From Pseudoalteromonas sp. OOF1S-7 (lineage in GTDB: Bacteria > Pseudomonadota > Gammaproteobacteria > Enterobacterales > Alteromonadaceae): a DNA stretch of 64,000 nucleotides. Positions 54,504 to 62,704 of the stretch are shown here, in pieces; position 1 is the stretch's first letter, and each line of letters starts with the position of its first letter. A program made the translations under genes and the position numbers. The DNA lies in the NCBI RefSeq assembly GCF_022347765.1, contig NZ_JAKRFZ010000004.1, positions 1-64,000 on the forward strand, read 5' to 3'. The notes beneath the pieces are model-generated. The model did no database searches and was not told where the DNA came from. It was given only the letters and a program-made list of their open reading frames with translations.

Positions 54504-56465
54504 ATGTTAGAACAAAAATTACAATTGAAGAACACAGATTTGCGAAATCGCTTGGTCATGGGCTCGATGCACACGGGCCTTGAAGAGGGATGGCATAACA
54601 GGAAACGACTGAAAGCTTTTTATGAAGAGCGCGCTAAGGGCGGCGTCGGCCTTATCATTACAGGGGGGTACAGCCCGAATTTGCGTGGAAAACTAACACC
54701 AATTTCGTCTTCATTTAACAGCCGCTATGATATCATCAAGCATCGCGCATATACCGATGCCGTGCATGCCCACGGCGGTAAAATCTGTCTTCAGTTATTA
54801 CATGCAGGACGTTACGCATATCACCCTTTCAATGTCGCACCGAGCGATATCAAAGCGCCGATTAACCCATACACGCCAAAATCAATGTCGTTGAGCATGA
54901 TCCGTAATACCGTTAAGGACTTTGCCAAGTCTGCAAAAATGGCTGAAAAAGCGGGGTACGATGGTGTCGAAATCATGGGTTCAGAGGGTTATCTTATCAA
55001 CGAGTTCATGGCTGAGCATACTAATAAGCGTCAGGATTTGTACGGTGGGACACTGGAAAATCGAATGCGTCTGGCTTTGGAGGTCGTTCGTGCGGTTCGG
55101 GAAAAAGTCTCTGCTAAATTCATCATTGTGTTTCGCCTGTCTGTGATGGATTTGATCCCCAATGGCTCAACTGCTGAAGAGGTTACGGCACAAGCAAAAG
55201 CTCTGGAAGAAGCCGGTGTTGATATTCTTAATACCGGTATTGGGTGGCACGAGGCGCGTGTTCCGACGATTGCCAGCATGGTACCAGCGGGAGCTTTCCG
55301 TGAAGCATCAAAGCGCCTTAAGGACGTCGTCGATATTCCGGTTGTGGCGGTCAATCGCATTAATACTCCAGAGCTTGCGAATGATATTCTCAATCAGGGC
55401 GAGGCAGACCTGATTTCTATGGCACGTCCTTTGCTGGCTGACCCTGAGTTCTTTAACAAATATGCTCAAAACAAAAGCGAGCAAATCAATATATGTATCG
55501 GGTGTAATCAGGGTTGTCTTGACCATGTGTTTAAAGGTAAGCGGGCAACCTGCCTGGTCAATCCGCAGGCTGGTTTCGAGCTGGATTACCCCCTTGAGCG
55601 TACCAATAGCCCTAAACAGGTGCTAGTGGTGGGGGCCGGACCTGCAGGTTTGTCGGCCAGCTGCTACCTCGCCAAAAAAGGGCATAAGGTCACGCTGATT
55701 GACAAGAACGAACATGCCGGTGGTCAGTTCAACCTGGCAATGCGCATACCTGGTAAAGAAGACTTTAAATACACCCTCAATTACTTCCTGAAGGAAGTGG
55801 TGCGTCTGGGCGTGACCATGAAACTTGGTTGCGAGTATGAGTCGTCTATGGCTCAGTCTTATGATGACATTGTCTTCGCGACGGGCGTGAGCCCCAGACA
55901 GTCCAGAATTACTTGCAGCGATGGCAAACGTGTTTTTGCTTATGATGAAGTGATCCGCAAAGAAGTTGAACTGGGAGACAAAATCGCGATTCTCGGTGCC
56001 GGCGGCATTGGCTTTGACATGGTTGCCTTTCTCGCTGAACAGGCTGACCAGAGTATTGATGAGTTCAAAGCGCAGTGGGGGATTGAATGTCAGCCATCGG
56101 ACAGTGCAACAGAGAAAAAGCTCTATATGTTGAAGCGTAGCGAAGGGCGTTTTGGTAGCAACCTGGGAAAAACCACTGGCTGGATCCATCGTGCGGTTGC
56201 TAAGCATCACAATGTCGAACAGGTAGCCGAATGTGAGTACCTTTCATTCGACAGCAAAGGCTTACTGGTCAAACAAGCGGGTAAAGAGCGGGTACTGGAC
56301 GTTGATACCGTTGTTGCTTGTATTGGGCAAACCTCCAATGATGCGTTGTTCAGTAAAGACGCGATGCCTGCCAACCAGCATGTTATTGGTGGTGCCAAGT
56401 TGGCGGCCGCGATTGACGCAAAACGCGCAATTTATGAGGCGTTGCAGGTTGCCAGAAAAATATAA
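54504..56465 (+). CDS. fadH: NADPH-dependent 2,4-dienoyl-CoA reductase
   Basis: A 653-residue iron-sulfur flavoenzyme that removes 2,4-double bonds from unsaturated acyl-CoAs so beta-oxidation can continue. N-terminal old-yellow-enzyme barrel (about 1-330; YDGVEIMGSEGYLINEF, FRLSVMDLIPNGST), 4Fe-4S site CIGCNQGCLDHVFKGKRATC, then FAD-binding VLVVGAGPAGLSASCYLAKKGHKV and NAD(P)-binding IAILGAGGIGFDMVAF domains. The ATG at 54504 is used; a TTG four codons earlier is less likely. Divergent from sppA. Confidence 0.94.
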   Translation: MLEQKLQLKNTDLRNRLVMGSMHTGLEEGWHNRKRLKAFYEERAKGGVGLIITGGYSPNLRGKLTPISSSFNSRYDIIKHRAYTDAVHAHGGKICLQLLHAGRYAYHPFNVAPSDIKAPINPYTPKSMSLSMIRNTVKDFAKSAKMAEKAGYDGVEIMGSEGYLINEFMAEHTNKRQDLYGGTLENRMRLALEVVRAVREKVSAKFIIVFRLSVMDLIPNGSTAEEVTAQAKALEEAGVDILNTGIGWHEARVPTIASMVPAGAFREASKRLKDVVDIPVVAVNRINTPELANDILNQGEADLISMARPLLADPEFFNKYAQNKSEQINICIGCNQGCLDHVFKGKRATCLVNPQAGFELDYPLERTNSPKQVLVVGAGPAGLSASCYLAKKGHKVTLIDKNEHAGGQFNLAMRIPGKEDFKYTLNYFLKEVVRLGVTMKLGCEYESSMAQSYDDIVFATGVSPRQSRITCSDGKRVFAYDEVIRKEVELGDKIAILGAGGIGFDMVAFLAEQADQSIDEFKAQWGIECQPSDSATEKKLYMLKRSEGRFGSNLGKTTGWIHRAVAKHHNVEQVAECEYLSFDSKGLLVKQAGKERVLDVDTVVACIGQTSNDALFSKDAMPANQHVIGGAKLAAAIDAKRAIYEALQVARKI

Positions 56466-56483
56466 TTCAGCGGTAACACACAG

Positions 56484-56519
56484 AACACGGGTATGCTTGA
56501 ATGTCAATACTCGTGTTTT
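56484..56519 (+). terminator. Terminator of fadH
   Basis: AACACGGGTAT (56484-56494) and ATACTCGTGTT (56507-56517) with one G-U pair, then T residues, 19 bp after the stop. Confidence 0.8.
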
Positions 56520-56576
56520 AAACCATTTAAAACCTTAATCTTTGCAATAAAAAACGGTGCTTTAAGGTCTACACTC

Positions 56577-56592
56577 TATAACAATCGTTATA
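56577..56592. promoter_or_regulatory. 16-bp palindrome before the DoxX gene
   Basis: TATAAC-AATC-GTTATA, a perfect inverted repeat ending 13 bp before the start codon. Either a regulator site or a coincidence in an AT-rich promoter. Confidence 0.35.
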
Positions 56593-56605
56593 ACAGACTT
56601 TATTT

Positions 56606-57307
56606 ATGCTTAAATCACTTTATACCTTTTATCGTTCCTTTCTGAGTAAACTTTCCCTGCTTGATGGCCTGGCGCCTTTGATGTTCAGACTGATTCTGGC
56701 ACCTGTGATGATCATCGCCGGATATAGCAAACTAAACCTGGCCAACAGCGAACTCGATTGGTGGCAGCGTCTGCTGGCCGATGAAAACGTGGTTGCCTGG
56801 TTTGGTAACGCGCAGTGGGGACTGGGCTTACCGGCTCCGGATCTGCTGGCGTTCCTGGCCGGCTGGACCGAGTTTTTAGGGGGCTGGTTGCTGTTAATTG
56901 GCCTGGCTACGCGCCTGGTATCTGTGCCACTTGCCGTAACTATGTTTGTCGCAGCCACTCAGGTACACTGGCATAATGGCTGGTTTTCGGTCGCGCCAAG
57001 TAACCCGGATACCAGTGCAGCGCAGGTTTTTGCCTGGCTGGGAAGCGAAACCGCAAAGCAGAGCCTGCAAGCCAGTACAGAGGTGGCAGAGAGGCTGTCC
57101 CGCATCAAAGAAATAGTAGAAGCCAATGGGCTGCCGGAGTACCTTTATGAATACGGTAACCCTGTGATCCTGAACAATGGCATTGAGTTCGCCGCCATAT
57201 ACTTTGCGATGCTGATAAGCCTGATATTCACAGGCGGCGGGCGTTTTTTCAGCGCTGATCACTGGGTTCGAAAACGGTTTGAGCCTGACCAGAATTATCT
57301 GCCGTAG
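56606..57307 (+). CDS. DoxX family membrane protein
   Basis: A 233-residue inner-membrane protein with four hydrophobic helices. DoxX signs are LIPV-type start APLMFRLILAPVMIIAGYSKL, LGLPAPDLLAFLAGWTEFLGGWLLLIGLATRLVSVPLAVTMFVA and a final helix GIEFAAIYFAMLISLIFTGGG. A hydrophilic insert of about 60 residues (AQVFAWLGSETAKQSLQAS onwards) between helices 3 and 4 makes it longer than the usual 130-150 residues. DoxX proteins have been tied to redox or thiol stress; the role here is open. Confidence 0.88.
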   Translation: MLKSLYTFYRSFLSKLSLLDGLAPLMFRLILAPVMIIAGYSKLNLANSELDWWQRLLADENVVAWFGNAQWGLGLPAPDLLAFLAGWTEFLGGWLLLIGLATRLVSVPLAVTMFVAATQVHWHNGWFSVAPSNPDTSAAQVFAWLGSETAKQSLQASTEVAERLSRIKEIVEANGLPEYLYEYGNPVILNNGIEFAAIYFAMLISLIFTGGGRFFSADHWVRKRFEPDQNYLP

Positions 57308-57389
57308 GTGGTTTTTAAAGCCAGGCACTAAACTTTTAGGCCAGTGTCGCGTTAGAATAGTGAATGAACAGAATTTTTAGGAATTACAA

Positions 57390-57938
57390 ATGGATGCCAT
57401 AGAACTATTATTGACGCGACAATCAGACAGCAACTTGTCTTTTCCGGGACCCAACGCAGCGCAACTTGAGGTGATAAAAAAAGCCGCTCTTAAGGTGCCC
57501 GATCACGGTGGTTTAAAGCCATGGCGCTTTTTTGTGGTAGAGGAGCAAGGCAGAGAGAAGCTGGGCGAGATCTTCTATCAGGCTGCCGTTGAGGAGCAAC
57601 AAGAGCAGCGCATCATTGACCGTGCCAAATCATTACCTGAGCGCGCACCTATGCTGATCATTGCCGTTTCTCCCTTTGTGGAGCACCCAAAAGTGCCCAG
57701 AGTTGAGCAAATAGAAAGTGCAGCGTGTAGCGTTTTTGCGATGCAACAGGCAGCCTTTGCGCAGGGCCTTTCGGGAGTTTGGAGAACAGGCTACTTCGCA
57801 CAAAGCAGCTCAGTTAAACGCCAGCTTGGGCTGAATGAGCAAGATGAAATCGTCGGTTATCTTTACCTGGGCACACCAACGGTGCAATGCACTAAACCTG
57901 TCAGACATCAGCCTGAAGACTTCTTCACTCAGTTATAA
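57390..57938 (+). CDS. Nitroreductase family protein (YdjA-like)
   Basis: A 182-residue FMN-dependent NAD(P)H oxidoreductase. LLTRQSDSNLSFPGPNAAQLEVIKKAALKVPDHGGLKPWRFFVVE is the YdjA-type N-terminus, and AQGLSGVWRTGYFA with LNEQDEIVGYLYLGTP closes the FMN site. The physiological substrate of YdjA-like proteins is not settled. Monocistronic; 82 bp after the DoxX gene. Confidence 0.9.
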   Translation: MDAIELLLTRQSDSNLSFPGPNAAQLEVIKKAALKVPDHGGLKPWRFFVVEEQGREKLGEIFYQAAVEEQQEQRIIDRAKSLPERAPMLIIAVSPFVEHPKVPRVEQIESAACSVFAMQQAAFAQGLSGVWRTGYFAQSSSVKRQLGLNEQDEIVGYLYLGTPTVQCTKPVRHQPEDFFTQL

Positions 57939-57967
57939 TACGAAGGTGTTTTAGAGGTAGAAAAGAA

Positions 57968-57989
57968 AATGCCGCCAGATGGCGGCATT
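57968..57989 (-). terminator. Terminator, mainly of the TonB receptor gene
   Basis: AATGCCGCC (57968-57976), AGAT loop, GGCGGCATT (57981-57989). On the minus strand it runs into TTTCTTTT, so it best serves the receptor gene; it could also stop the nitroreductase transcript. Confidence 0.75.
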
Positions 57990-58052
57990 GGGCTCAGATA
58001 GGAACTGTTTGCCTTTTGCTATTAGCGTGTAAGATAAACAGAGCCTGCAAAC

Positions 58053-60593
58053 TTAGAAATAACCACGAACACCTAGCTTGAAGTTACGACCCGGCAGTGG
58101 CGCCTGCTCTTTGATAAACGAGCTGTGTACAAAGCCAAGTTCATCTGTGATGTTGTCGACATTCACATAGCCAACCAGGTCAACGCCGGACACGCTGAAG
58201 TCATAACTGAAGCTGGCATTGAGTAAAGTATAGCTGTCGGTCTTAGTTTCTGACTGTGCTAACTTGTCCTGCGTCATATAATGTATGGCGCTCAGCTCAG
58301 CGGCGAAATCTTCCAGTTCAAAACGGTAGCTTGTACCCAGCTTGTTAGCCGGAATACGTGGCAGGTATTCGCCAGAATCTAGCTCAGCTCTCAGGTGATC
58401 ACCAAACACCTTGATGCGATTACGGGCATCAATCTGATAGTGGGCATCAAATTCAAAGCCATATAGTTCAGCATCGGCACTTTCGAACTGATAAACAGGT
58501 AAAGCACCATCGTGGTGATGATCAGCCAGCTCTACACCGTGCTCGCCTGTGTACATATAACCCGTGTTACGCTGGTAATAGTAGTTTGAAACATCATTGT
58601 AGAAAAAGTTTACCGTGTAACCAAAGTCGCCAATAAAGCGTCTGAGGCTGATATCCAGGTTCGTCGATCTTTCCTGTTCGATGTTTTCTGGCTCAAAGTG
58701 TACTTCATCGCCTTCAATGTGGAAACCAAGACCCAGCTCGTATGTAGAAGTGGCAATATGCAGGCCGTTTGACAGCAGCTCGGCAGTCAGAGGTGCACGC
58801 TCCGAGCGAGACAGGTTAACGGCAACATTGTGGCCTTCAGTATAATCATACACGGCACCAATCGAAGCACTGAAGTTCGTGGTATCCAGTGTATAGTCTA
58901 TCACCTCAGCCATGTGCTTATCTTCATGACCCTCATGCTCATGGTCATGCTCGTCGTGACCGTGGTCATCATGATCATGCTCGTCATGGTCATCGTGGCC
59001 TGACGTAAAGTTGCTAGACAATGCGAAGTCTTCAACACGAGCACCCAGCTCTAAAGTCACATCACCAAAGCGGCGCTCTTCAAGCACGTAGAGGGCGTGC
59101 GTTTTTGTGTTGGTTGCAGGGGTGAACGCTTCCGCGCCCTCAGCGGCGTAGTCACTGTCAGAGAAGTGATAACCGATAATACCGTGCCACTCGCCCAGTC
59201 TGTGTTCAATATTGGTTCTCAGTTCAGTGGTTTCATTAGTAAACTTAGTACCCACCGCACCATGCTCAATTTCGGCGTGCTCGTAGTCTGTAAAGCCAGC
59301 TCTGATCTGAATCGACTCGATCCAGTTGTTGTGCAACGCATAATTAAACAGTGCCTGCCATCTGTCTTGCTTAACACGTGCGAAGACTGACTCTTCTTCT
59401 GCACCATGTGCATGGTCATGCTCGTCTTCGCTATGCTCATCATGGTCGTCATGATCATGTTCGTCGTGGTCGTGGCCATCATGGTCATGCTCGTCGCCAT
59501 GATCGTGATGTTCATGAGAGTGGGCAGGGATCCCATAGTCTGTTTCAATGCGAGCGTAAGACAAGCCAACCGTCAGGTGATCGCCAACGAAGCTGGTACC
59601 AATATTGAATTGCTCGGAGTCGATGAAGGTATTGGCTACACGTTCTGCGTACTCAGTTTCGCTATGCTCTTCTTCTGCATGCTCATCGTGACCATGTTCC
59701 TCATGCTCATCATCGTGGTCATGATCTTCATGCTCTTCGCCCGGCAGAGCAAAGCGCGGTGTGTCATAGTCGCCGCCTTTACGCGTTACGCCATCAAAGT
59801 GGAAGTTAAACCCGTTGTTACCAGCTTCCAGTAAGGCTGCAACCGTATTGGTGTTTGAGTTAGTGTCGTGGCTGAATTCAGCTGCGCCCTGAACTCCCTC
59901 GATCACATCAGTGGGGATGCGATTATCTACCACATTAACCACACCACCAATAGCGCCTGAGCCATACAGCAAAGTGGCAGGACCACGTAGTACTTCAATT
60001 TGCTGGGCTGCCAGAGAGTCGTTGGTATTGGCGTGATCTGGACCGACACGAGATGCATCACTGCTGTCCAGACCGTTTTGGGTGATCTTAACGCGCGGGC
60101 CGTCTAAACCACGAATGATCGGGCTGGAAGAGACTGGTCCAAAATAGCTGGCGTTAATGCCTGGCAGTTGTTTGAGTGTTTCACCCAGTGTTGGTTTTGC
60201 GCTGTTCTTCAGTTCATCACCGCTTAAAACGGCTACAGGAGACGCCATTTCGATATTGCTTTTGTGCAGCGCAGAGGCATAGACGACAACGCTCTCAACA
60301 GAACTAGGGGCCAGTTTTACGGTCACGTATGGCGAGTCAGGAGAAACATCAATGCGCTCATTGATAAAGTTGTCTTTGCTGACATGCAGCTGTGAATCCT
60401 GATCGACATTAATACTAAACTGACCGTTAATATCGGTTTTCACGGACTGTGACTTACCGTGCAAATGCACGGTGGCATTAGGAACAGGTTGATTGTAGGT
60501 ATCCAGCACTTTACCTTTCAGTTGTGCGGCAGAGGCTTGAGAGGAAAAAATTGCGCTGGTAATGGCAAATGTGATTAAAGACTGCTTAAACAT
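58053..60593 (-). CDS. TonB-dependent receptor with His/Asp-rich loops (ZnuD-like)
   Basis: An outer-membrane receptor of about 846 residues: signal peptide MFKQSLITFAITSAIFSSQASA, a carboxypeptidase-like N-terminal domain (about 25-105), plug domain (LGETLKQLPGINASYFGPVSS; GPATLLYGSGAIGGVVNVVDN) and a 22-strand barrel ending in an aromatic residue (GVRGYF). Three long His/Asp/Glu-rich segments (DNA about 59670-59745, 59403-59520 and 58915-59000) sit in loops, as in ZnuD, which imports zinc. Two in-frame ATGs (60602 and 60593) are possible starts; the frame upstream runs into the promoter. Zur-like sites lie just upstream. Confidence 0.9.
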   Translation of the reverse strand: MFKQSLITFAITSAIFSSQASAAQLKGKVLDTYNQPVPNATVHLHGKSQSVKTDINGQFSINVDQDSQLHVSKDNFINERIDVSPDSPYVTVKLAPSSVESVVVYASALHKSNIEMASPVAVLSGDELKNSAKPTLGETLKQLPGINASYFGPVSSSPIIRGLDGPRVKITQNGLDSSDASRVGPDHANTNDSLAAQQIEVLRGPATLLYGSGAIGGVVNVVDNRIPTDVIEGVQGAAEFSHDTNSNTNTVAALLEAGNNGFNFHFDGVTRKGGDYDTPRFALPGEEHEDHDHDDEHEEHGHDEHAEEEHSETEYAERVANTFIDSEQFNIGTSFVGDHLTVGLSYARIETDYGIPAHSHEHHDHGDEHDHDGHDHDEHDHDDHDEHSEDEHDHAHGAEEESVFARVKQDRWQALFNYALHNNWIESIQIRAGFTDYEHAEIEHGAVGTKFTNETTELRTNIEHRLGEWHGIIGYHFSDSDYAAEGAEAFTPATNTKTHALYVLEERRFGDVTLELGARVEDFALSSNFTSGHDDHDEHDHDDHGHDEHDHEHEGHEDKHMAEVIDYTLDTTNFSASIGAVYDYTEGHNVAVNLSRSERAPLTAELLSNGLHIATSTYELGLGFHIEGDEVHFEPENIEQERSTNLDISLRRFIGDFGYTVNFFYNDVSNYYYQRNTGYMYTGEHGVELADHHHDGALPVYQFESADAELYGFEFDAHYQIDARNRIKVFGDHLRAELDSGEYLPRIPANKLGTSYRFELEDFAAELSAIHYMTQDKLAQSETKTDSYTLLNASFSYDFSVSGVDLVGYVNVDNITDELGFVHSSFIKEQAPLPGRNFKLGVRGYF

Positions 60594-60620
60594 AACACTC
60601 ATTCTGGATTGTTTATACTT

Positions 60621-60635
60621 GCAATAATATAACAC
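60621..60635 (-). promoter_or_regulatory. Zur-like site A
   Basis: Reads GTGTTATATTATTGC on the minus strand, matching the TGTTATANTAT part of the gammaproteobacterial Zur box; the distal AACA arm is degenerate. It lies 28 bp before the receptor start. Confidence 0.45.
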
Positions 60636-60656
60636 TGCATTATTGCGGTTTCAATG

Positions 60657-60671
60657 ATGTTATACTATCTC
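60657..60671 (+). promoter_or_regulatory. Zur-like site B
   Basis: ATGTTATACTATCTC on the plus strand, again TGTTATANTAT, 63 bp before the YaeQ-family gene and in opposite orientation to site A. Confidence 0.45.
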
Positions 60672-60734
60672 TTTAAGTTTGCATTATTTTGACGGCTTTA
60701 TATAGTTAAAGTAATAGGTTCAGGTACACACATC

Positions 60735-61259
60735 ATGGCTGATCTCTTTGTTTTTAAAGTGCGGATGAACATAGCAGACTTGTTTCATCATGCGCATCAT
60801 CAGGAAGTGTTCACCGCAGCGTTGCAAAAAGCCGAAACGCTGGAGCACTTTGTGTTGAAGCTAATCGGTTTCTGTGGCTTATCGTACCTGGATAACGTGC
60901 ACTGGCTGGGGGTGAGAGAGAAAAATCAGCCCGATGTCTGGCTTGAGAATTCACAGGGACAAGTGGATGTTGCGCTTTATGCCGGTGAGCATAGCCTGGG
61001 TGAGTTGCAGAAGTATCGTAAGCAGGCGAACAAGGTGGTTTGTCTGGTGGCCAACGCAGATATCTGGTACCAAGAGTTGTCACCACACCTGATTGCCATG
61101 CAGGATATCAGTATCTTTGCATTATCTGCAGATTTTGTGAGTCAATTGTCTGGCGCACTTTCGCGCAGTCTGCACTGGGATGTGATCATCGATAACGGGG
61201 TGATCAGTGTGAGTGATAAAGTGGATTACTATCAAAGTGAGATCATTAAACTACACTAG
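60735..61259 (+). CDS. YaeQ family protein
   Basis: A 174-residue soluble protein aligning with E. coli YaeQ: FKVRMNIADL near the start, an acidic QPDVWLENSQGQVDVALYAGEHSLGELQKYRKQANKVVCLVAN middle and the tail DVIIDNGVISVSDK. YaeQ has a PD-(D/E)XK nuclease-like fold; its cellular role is not established. It shares the zinc-type control region with the TonB receptor, and its last 9 bp overlap the convergent yfaE gene. Confidence 0.85.
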   Translation: MADLFVFKVRMNIADLFHHAHHQEVFTAALQKAETLEHFVLKLIGFCGLSYLDNVHWLGVREKNQPDVWLENSQGQVDVALYAGEHSLGELQKYRKQANKVVCLVANADIWYQELSPHLIAMQDISIFALSADFVSQLSGALSRSLHWDVIIDNGVISVSDKVDYYQSEIIKLH

Positions 61260-61523
61260 CTTAATGATCACATCGGTCACCGGCTTGCTGCAACAGAGTA
61301 AAATTTCTCCGTCACGAACGAACGCCAAAGGTTCCTGATTGTAGGCTATCTTTCCCCGACAGAGCTTAGCGCGACACGCACCACAAAACCCTTCTCTGCA
61401 CTGATAGGCAACTTCAACCTGATTGGCTTCAAGCGTTGCAAGGAGTGAAGGGGAGTGAGCCGCGTAGAGGAGCGGCTCTTTGTCAGGGTCAAGAAAGATT
61501 TTTTTGACTGGCCTGTCTGTCAT
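61251..61523 (-). CDS. yfaE: 2Fe-2S ferredoxin for ribonucleotide reductase (YfaE)
   Basis: A 90-residue plant-type ferredoxin with the cluster ligands in CREGFCGACRAKLC and a final Cys in LLCCSKP. In E. coli YfaE reduces the diiron site of NrdB to maintain or rebuild the tyrosyl radical. Its ATG overlaps the nrdB stop by one base (TAATG), so translation is coupled. Confidence 0.95.
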   Translation of the reverse strand: MTDRPVKKIFLDPDKEPLLYAAHSPSLLATLEANQVEVAYQCREGFCGACRAKLCRGKIAYNQEPLAFVRDGEILLCCSKPVTDVIIKLV

Positions 61524-62653
61524 TACAGGTCAAAGTCACCAAAGTCAGACGCATCGACTTCTGCATCAATCTGACCTACCAGATATGAACTGATTTCAGC
61601 CTCTTGTGGCGCAACCTGAACATTGTCAGACACCAGCCATGCATTGATCCAGGGGATAGGGTTACTGTTACTTTCAAACTGTGCCGGTAAACCGACAGCG
61701 GTCATGCGTACGTTGGTGATGTATTCAACATACTGACACAGGATATCTTTGTTCAGGCCAATCATAGAGCCATCTTTGAACAAGTATTCTGCCCATTCCT
61801 TTTCCTGCTCTGCGGCTTCTACAAACATCTGAATGGCCTGCTCCTGACATTGCGCAGCAACGATGGCCATTTCCGGATCGTCTTTGCCGTCTTGCATAAT
61901 GTTCAGAATGTGCTGAGTACCAGACAGATGTAGTGCTTCATCTCGGGCGATCAGCTTGATGATCTTGGCGTTACCTTCCATGAGTTCACGCTCTGCAAAT
62001 GCAAATGAACAGGCGAAGCTCACGTAAAAGCGGATCGCTTCTAAAATGTTCACCGACATAATGCAGAGATAAAGCATTTTTTTCAGCTCAAACAGGTTAA
62101 TGTGCACTGTTTCGCCGTTGATTTCGTGTTTGCCTTCACCATACATATTGTATAAAGACACTTTCTCAATCAATGCATCATAATGCTTAGTCACCGCTTC
62201 TGCACGCTCACTGATCTTGTCGTTCTCGACAATGTCATCGAAGATTAGCTCAGGTGATTTTGTCACATTACGAATAATGTGAGTGTAAGAGCGGCTGTGG
62301 ATGGTTTCACTGAATGCCCAGGTTTCAATCCAGGTTTCCAATTCAGGGATCGATACGATAGGTAACAGGGCCACGTTTGGCGAACGGCCCTGGACACTGT
62401 CTAACAGAGTTTGATACTTAAGGTTACTCAGGAAGATATGTTTTTCGTGCTCTGGTAATGCCTGGAAATCCAATCGGTCCTTACTGACGTCTACTTCTTC
62501 AGGGCGCCAGAAAAAGGACAGTTGTTTTTCGATCAGTTTTTCAAAAATCGGGTATTTTTGTTGATCATAACGGGAAACATTAACAGATTGACCGAAAAAC
62601 ATCGGCTCCTGCAATTGATTGTTGTGGGTTCTGTTAAACGTAGAATACGACAT
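61523..62653 (-). CDS. nrdB: Class Ia ribonucleotide reductase, beta subunit
   Basis: A 376-residue diiron/tyrosyl-radical subunit, the same length as E. coli NrdB. Metal ligands and radical site: [16 protein letters not shown] (radical Tyr), [30 protein letters not shown], and the C-terminal tail [11 protein letters not shown] that docks on the alpha subunit. It lies 51 bp after nrdA and is coupled to yfaE. Confidence 0.97.
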   Translation of the reverse strand: MSYSTFNRTHNNQLQEPMFFGQSVNVSRYDQQKYPIFEKLIEKQLSFFWRPEEVDVSKDRLDFQALPEHEKHIFLSNLKYQTLLDSVQGRSPNVALLPIVSIPELETWIETWAFSETIHSRSYTHIIRNVTKSPELIFDDIVENDKISERAEAVTKHYDALIEKVSLYNMYGEGKHEINGETVHINLFELKKMLYLCIMSVNILEAIRFYVSFACSFAFAERELMEGNAKIIKLIARDEALHLSGTQHILNIMQDGKDDPEMAIVAAQCQEQAIQMFVEAAEQEKEWAEYLFKDGSMIGLNKDILCQYVEYITNVRMTAVGLPAQFESNSNPIPWINAWLVSDNVQVAPQEAEISSYLVGQIDAEVDASDFGDFDL

Positions 62654-62704
62654 AGATAATTCTCGACACCAAAAAAGAGCGGGTTTATTACCCGCTAACC
62701 ATGA

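Noticed and set aside
58915..59745. His/Asp-rich runs as a tandem DNA repeat or CRISPR-like array
   Set aside because: The runs are in frame within the receptor gene, irregular in length and without spacers.
59378..59834. Open frames on the plus strand rich in Met/Val/His opposite the TonB receptor
   Set aside because: They are shadows of the His/Asp-rich repeats (GAC/CAT codons) of the receptor and have no ribosome binding site.
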